Shown here: piece by piece, positions 60,591-64,000 of the stretch | How positions within the stretch are numbered: position 1 is the stretch's first letter | How the letters are laid out: every line of letters begins with the position of its first letter | NCBI GenBank assembly: GCA_023423935.1 | Contig: JAFAEQ010000040.1 | Coordinates: 1-64,000, forward strand | Length of the DNA: 64,000 nt | Source: Pseudomonadota bacterium | Lineage (GTDB): Bacteria > Pseudomonadota > Gammaproteobacteria > Steroidobacterales > Steroidobacteraceae | Reading direction: 5' to 3' | Position numbers and translations under genes: made by a program | Notes under the pieces: model-generated | What the model saw: the letters and a program-made list of their open reading frames with translations, nothing else | Told to the model about the DNA's origin: nothing | Database searches by the model: none

Positions 60591-60887
60591 CGCCAATGAT
60601 AGTTAGCAATGAGTAAGTAGTAATGAGCAACGAGGAAGGCGGGATAGGGAAGGCGGGAATTCGGGCGAGCGAGCGGGAATCAATGGCGGCTAAGTCGGTG
60701 CTGATCGATACCCGGTGGCTTTCGCCGCAGTTGGCAATGAGTAAGTAGTAATGAGCAACGCGGAAGGCGGATTGGGAAGTCGGGAATTGGGAATGAGTAG
60801 CGGGAGTCGGTGCTGATCGATACCCGGCGGCGTTCGCCGCCGGGCTGCTTCCATTGCTAATTACTCATTCCTCATTACTCATTTTCT
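60591..60887. repeat. Repeat cluster between DUF938 and ppsA
   Basis: Two direct copies of GCAATGAGTAAGTAGTAATG begin at 60606 and 60734. Each is followed about 75-90 bases later by GTCGGTGCTGATCGATACCC (60694 and 60806). An inverted copy of the first motif closes the region (ATTACTCATTCCTCATTACTC, about 60860-60880). A perfect hairpin with arms CCCGGCGGCG and CGCCGCCGGG (60823-60844) could terminate transcription from either side. Confidence 0.8.
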
Positions 60888-63251
60888 TCAGACTTTCTCT
60901 CCTGCCAGGAACAGCCACGTCTCGACGACCGTGTCCGGGTTCAGGGACATGCTCTCGATGCCTTGTTCGACGAGCCAGCGGGCGAGATCAGGGTGATCCG
61001 AAGGGCCCTGGCCGCAGATGCCGACGTACTTGCCGGCCTTGCGGCAGGCATCGATCGCCATCTTCAGCAATGCTTTGACGGCGTCGTCTCGCTCGTCGAA
61101 GAGCTTCGCGATGATCGCTGAATCGCGATCCAGGCCCAGCGTCAACTGCGTCATGTCGTTGGAGCCAATCGACATGCCGTCGAAGAACTCCAGGTAGCGA
61201 TCCGCGAGCAGGGCATTGGTCGGCAGCTCGCACATCATGATGATCTTGAGCCCGTTCTCGCCGCGCTTCAGCCCGTTCTGGGCGAGCAGCGTGGTGACCT
61301 GTTCGGCCTCCTTCAACGTGCGCACGAAGGGGACCATGACCTGCACGTTGGTGAGCCCCATCTCTTCGCGCACGCGCTTCAGCGCGCGGCATTCGAGCTC
61401 GAAGCAAGGACGGAAGGTTTCATCGATGTAGCGCGATGCGCCACGGAATCCGATCATCGGATTCTCTTCGTGAGGCTCGTACAACGGTCCGCCGATGAGG
61501 TTGGCGTACTCGTTCGATTTGAAGTCCGACAGACGCACGATCACCGGCTCGGGTGCGAATGCTGCGGCGATCGTGGCGATACCTTCGCAAAGCTTCTCGA
61601 CGTAGAACGAGACCGGGTCCTTGTAGCCTGCGATCTGCCGGCTGATCGTCTGCCTGAGATCGTTCGGGAGACGATCGAACTCGAGCAACGCGCGCGGATG
61701 CACGCCGATCATGCGATTGATGATGAACTCCAGGCGTGCAAGTCCGACGCCCTTGTGCGGAATGCCGGCGAAATCGAACGCGCGGTCTGGATTGCCCACG
61801 TTCATCATGATCTTGGTCGGAATCTGCGGCAGGCTATCGAGCTCGATGTTCTTTTGTTCGAAGGGCAGCTCGCCTTCGTAGACGTAGCCTGTGTCTCCTT
61901 CGGCGCAGGAGACGGTGACGGACGAGCCTTCCTGAATCGTTTCGGTTGCATCGCCGCAGCCTACGACCGCGGGAATGCCGAGCTCGCGCGCAATGATTGC
62001 CGCGTGACAGGTGCGTCCGCCGCGATTGGTCACGATGGCAGAGGCGCGCTTCATCACCGGCTCCCAATCGGGATCGGTCATATCGGCAACGAGCACGTCC
62101 CCGGGGCGCACTCGGGTCATTTCCTTCACGTCGCGGATGATGCGCGCGGGTCCCGCGCCGATGCGCTGACCGATCGAACGGCCGCTCGTCACCACGCGAG
62201 TCTTCTTGCCCTTCAGTGCATATCGCTGAATCGTGCGGCCGGCGCGGCTCTGTACCGTCTCCGGACGTGCCTGCAGGATGTAGATCTTGCCCGTCTCGCC
62301 ATCCTTGCCCCACTCGATATCCATCGGACAGCCGTAATGCTGCTCGATGGTGAGTGCCTGTCGTGCAAGCTCGAGCACATCCTCATCCGTGATGGAGAAC
62401 TTGCGTCGATCCGCTTCGGCGACGTCGACGGTTACGGTGCGCTCGCGGCTGCCGGGTTCGCCGTAGATCATCTTGATGGCTTTGCCACCCATCGTGCGTC
62501 TGACGATCGCGTCGCGATTCGCACGCACCGAGGGCTTGTACACGTAGAACTCGTCCGGATTCACGGCGCCTTGCACGACCGTTTCGCCCAATCCATACGA
62601 GGCGGTGATGAACACGACGTCGCGGAAGCCGGAATCGGTGTCGAGCGTGAACATCACGCCGCTTGCGCCCAAATCCGAACGCACCATGAACTGGATGCCT
62701 GCAGACAGCGCGACCTGATCGTGAGCGAAACCCTGGTGCACGCGGTAAGCGATCGCACGATCGTTGAACAGCGAAGCGAACACTTCGTGCACACAGCGCA
62801 AGAGCGCGTCACGCCCGCGCACATTGAGGAATGTCTCCTGCTGACCTGCGAATGACGCGTCGGGCAGATCTTCCGCTGTCGCAGAGGAGCGCACTGCGAC
62901 CGCGATCTCACGACCGCCGCGCATGGCGTCGTACGCTTCGAGCAGTTCCTTCTGCAGCGGTGGCTGAAACGGTGTCGCCAGAATCCAGCTGCGGATCTGC
63001 GCACCCACCTCAGCAAGCTTCTCGACATCGTCGACATCGAGATCGGCGAGTGCACGCGAGATGCGATCGGCAAGTCCCTCGTGTGCGAGGAAGTCGCGAT
63101 ACGCCTGGGCGGTCGTGGCAAAGCCGCCCGGAACGGACACACCCATGTTGGCGAGATGGCTGATCATCTCTCCCAACGATGAGTTCTTGCCGCCCACACT
63201 GTCGACATCGTGTCGACCGACTTGCTCGAAAGGAAGAATGTATGCACTCAA
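60888..63251 (-). CDS. ppsA: Phosphoenolpyruvate synthase PpsA
   Basis: The 787-residue enzyme probably starts at the TTG at 63251, with AAGGGG about ten bases upstream. The N-terminal ATP-grasp part has VDSVGGKNSSLGEMI and AVRSSATAEDLPDASFAGQQETFLNV. The swivelling domain has the phospho-His in NRGGRTCHAAIIARELGIPAVVG. The C-terminal barrel has MIGFRGASRYI, MVPFVRTLKEA, SIGSNDMTQLTLGLDRDS and CGQGPSDHPDLARWLVEQGIESMSLNPDT. It makes PEP from pyruvate for gluconeogenesis, which suits growth on aromatic acids ending in pyruvate. Confidence 0.97.
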   Translation of the reverse strand: MSAYILPFEQVGRHDVDSVGGKNSSLGEMISHLANMGVSVPGGFATTAQAYRDFLAHEGLADRISRALADLDVDDVEKLAEVGAQIRSWILATPFQPPLQKELLEAYDAMRGGREIAVAVRSSATAEDLPDASFAGQQETFLNVRGRDALLRCVHEVFASLFNDRAIAYRVHQGFAHDQVALSAGIQFMVRSDLGASGVMFTLDTDSGFRDVVFITASYGLGETVVQGAVNPDEFYVYKPSVRANRDAIVRRTMGGKAIKMIYGEPGSRERTVTVDVAEADRRKFSITDEDVLELARQALTIEQHYGCPMDIEWGKDGETGKIYILQARPETVQSRAGRTIQRYALKGKKTRVVTSGRSIGQRIGAGPARIIRDVKEMTRVRPGDVLVADMTDPDWEPVMKRASAIVTNRGGRTCHAAIIARELGIPAVVGCGDATETIQEGSSVTVSCAEGDTGYVYEGELPFEQKNIELDSLPQIPTKIMMNVGNPDRAFDFAGIPHKGVGLARLEFIINRMIGVHPRALLEFDRLPNDLRQTISRQIAGYKDPVSFYVEKLCEGIATIAAAFAPEPVIVRLSDFKSNEYANLIGGPLYEPHEENPMIGFRGASRYIDETFRPCFELECRALKRVREEMGLTNVQVMVPFVRTLKEAEQVTTLLAQNGLKRGENGLKIIMMCELPTNALLADRYLEFFDGMSIGSNDMTQLTLGLDRDSAIIAKLFDERDDAVKALLKMAIDACRKAGKYVGICGQGPSDHPDLARWLVEQGIESMSLNPDTVVETWLFLAGEKV

Positions 63252-63367
63252 GCTCTGGTCCCCTTGTCCACATACTGCAGAGGTGAAAGACTCGACGAAA
63301 GTCGAATACTACTACGCTGAACTGGCCCGTGCGGTTCATACCCGATGTTCACAATCACGTATTCCTG

Positions 63368-64000
63368 ATGACAGCGATGGAAAGACGAACGGTCTTCTTT
63401 GTTTCGGACCAGACCGGCGTGACAGCCGAGACGATGGGACACAGCCTGCTGACGCAGTTCGAGGGTCAGCCTTTCCGGCAGGTGACGCTGCCTTTCATCT
63501 CGACGCCCGAGAAAGCGCTCGAGGCCGTGGGCAAGATCAATGCGACTGCGCGTGCGGAGGGCGTGCGCCCGGTGATTTTCAGCACTTTGGTGCAGGAAGA
63601 GTTACGGGAAATCATCAAGCGTGCCGAAGGGTTGTTCCTGGATTTCTTCGATGCGTTTCTCGGCCCTCTGGAGCTCGAGCTCAAACTGAAGTCCTCTCGC
63701 ACGCAGGGCAGGGCGCACGGCATGCAGGACATCAATGCATATACGTTGCGCATCAACGCGACCAACTTCGCCCTTGCGAACGATGACGGCGCTGTCAGTC
63801 GCGACTACGACCAGGCGGATCTGATCCTGATCGGTGTATCACGCTCGGGAAAGACGCCGACATGTCTGTACATGGCATTGCAATACGGAATCTTCGCCGC
63901 CAATTACCCGTTGGCCGATGAAGAGTTCGAAGCAGGTCGATTGCCAGAGGTTCTGCTGCGTCATGAGCGCAAGCTTTATGGCCTGACTATTGCACCGGAA
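63368..64000 (+). CDS. ppsR: PEP synthase regulatory protein PpsR (partial, runs off the window)
   Basis: From ATG 63368 (a second ATG lies at 63377) the frame stays open for 211 codons to the window end. MERRTVFFVSDQTGVTAETMGHSLLTQF, the QGRAHGM segment with the conserved His and the P-loop LIGVSRSGKTPTCLYMALQYG identify the DUF299 kinase/pyrophosphorylase. It switches PpsA off by ADP-dependent phosphorylation and on by phosphorolysis. It is divergent from ppsA, the usual arrangement. Confidence 0.95.
   Translation, partial: MTAMERRTVFFVSDQTGVTAETMGHSLLTQFEGQPFRQVTLPFISTPEKALEAVGKINATARAEGVRPVIFSTLVQEELREIIKRAEGLFLDFFDAFLGPLELELKLKSSRTQGRAHGMQDINAYTLRINATNFALANDDGAVSRDYDQADLILIGVSRSGKTPTCLYMALQYGIFAANYPLADEEFEAGRLPEVLLRHERKLYGLTIAPE

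Overview
The window reads as a chromosomal segment of a GC-rich, aerobic, heterotrophic gammaproteobacterium. The order dapA / gcvR-bcp, then queF, an SRP RNA just before dnaX-ybaB-recR, then rsgA, orn and the divergent ppsA / ppsR pair is typical of gammaproteobacterial housekeeping DNA. Large TonB-dependent receptors, a meta-cleavage protocatechuate pathway and many catabolic genes suggest a Steroidobacter- or Xanthomonadales-like lineage. That placement is inference; no 16S rRNA gene is present.

Layout. (1) 1-2100: the end of one unknown gene, translationally coupled to a 663-residue protein I do not recognise. Its codon use looks less GC-rich than its neighbours. (2) 2457-7034, minus strand: TonB receptor, two-haem cytochrome and OmpA-like lipoprotein, tightly coupled. 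(3) 7359-21560, minus strand: a run of ten genes that looks like one catabolic operon. In transcription order it has a TonB receptor, a CocE-type hydrolase, a CapA-like protein, TRAP permeases DctQ and DctM, a 2-hydroxyacyl-CoA dehydratase-like protein, a tandem-fused CaiB CoA-transferase, a second dehydratase-like protein, DctP and a second CaiB CoA-transferase. The last seven are joined by overlapping start and stop codons. A MarR regulator and an MFS pump lie upstream. (4) 23994-25100: a MetE-like protein, followed by a REP-derived tandem repeat.

(5) 25381-38079: a complete route from 4-hydroxybenzoate to pyruvate and oxaloacetate. An AAHS transporter and PobA are divergent from the AraC regulator PobR. 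Next comes the protocatechuate 4,5-cleavage operon ligK-U-(DUF1932)-J-I-A-B-C-(aldo/keto reductase), divergent from a LysR regulator that appears to carry two HTH domains. (6) 38143-48457: mixed accessory genes: DUF3237, cytochrome P460, a LytS/LytTR two-component pair, an ABC exporter whose permease is frameshifted, a GH43 glycosidase with a small secreted partner, a universal stress protein and a CHAD protein. (7) 48510-64000: tRNA-Ser(GGA) and the core genes listed above, ending inside ppsR.

Repeats are prominent. The ybaB-recR spacer has been tandemly duplicated several times, together with the last bases of ybaB. Two unlinked loci carry inverted CCACGGGG-type arms. A 25-bp REP-derived unit is tandemly amplified near 25.2 kb, and another repeat family fills the gap before ppsA. 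I saw no insertion sequence, transposase or CRISPR array. The most promising uncharacterised system is the 7.4-21.6 kb operon, which links outer-membrane uptake, hydrolysis, TRAP import, CoA activation and an oxygen-sensitive type of dehydratase in an otherwise oxygenase-using genome.
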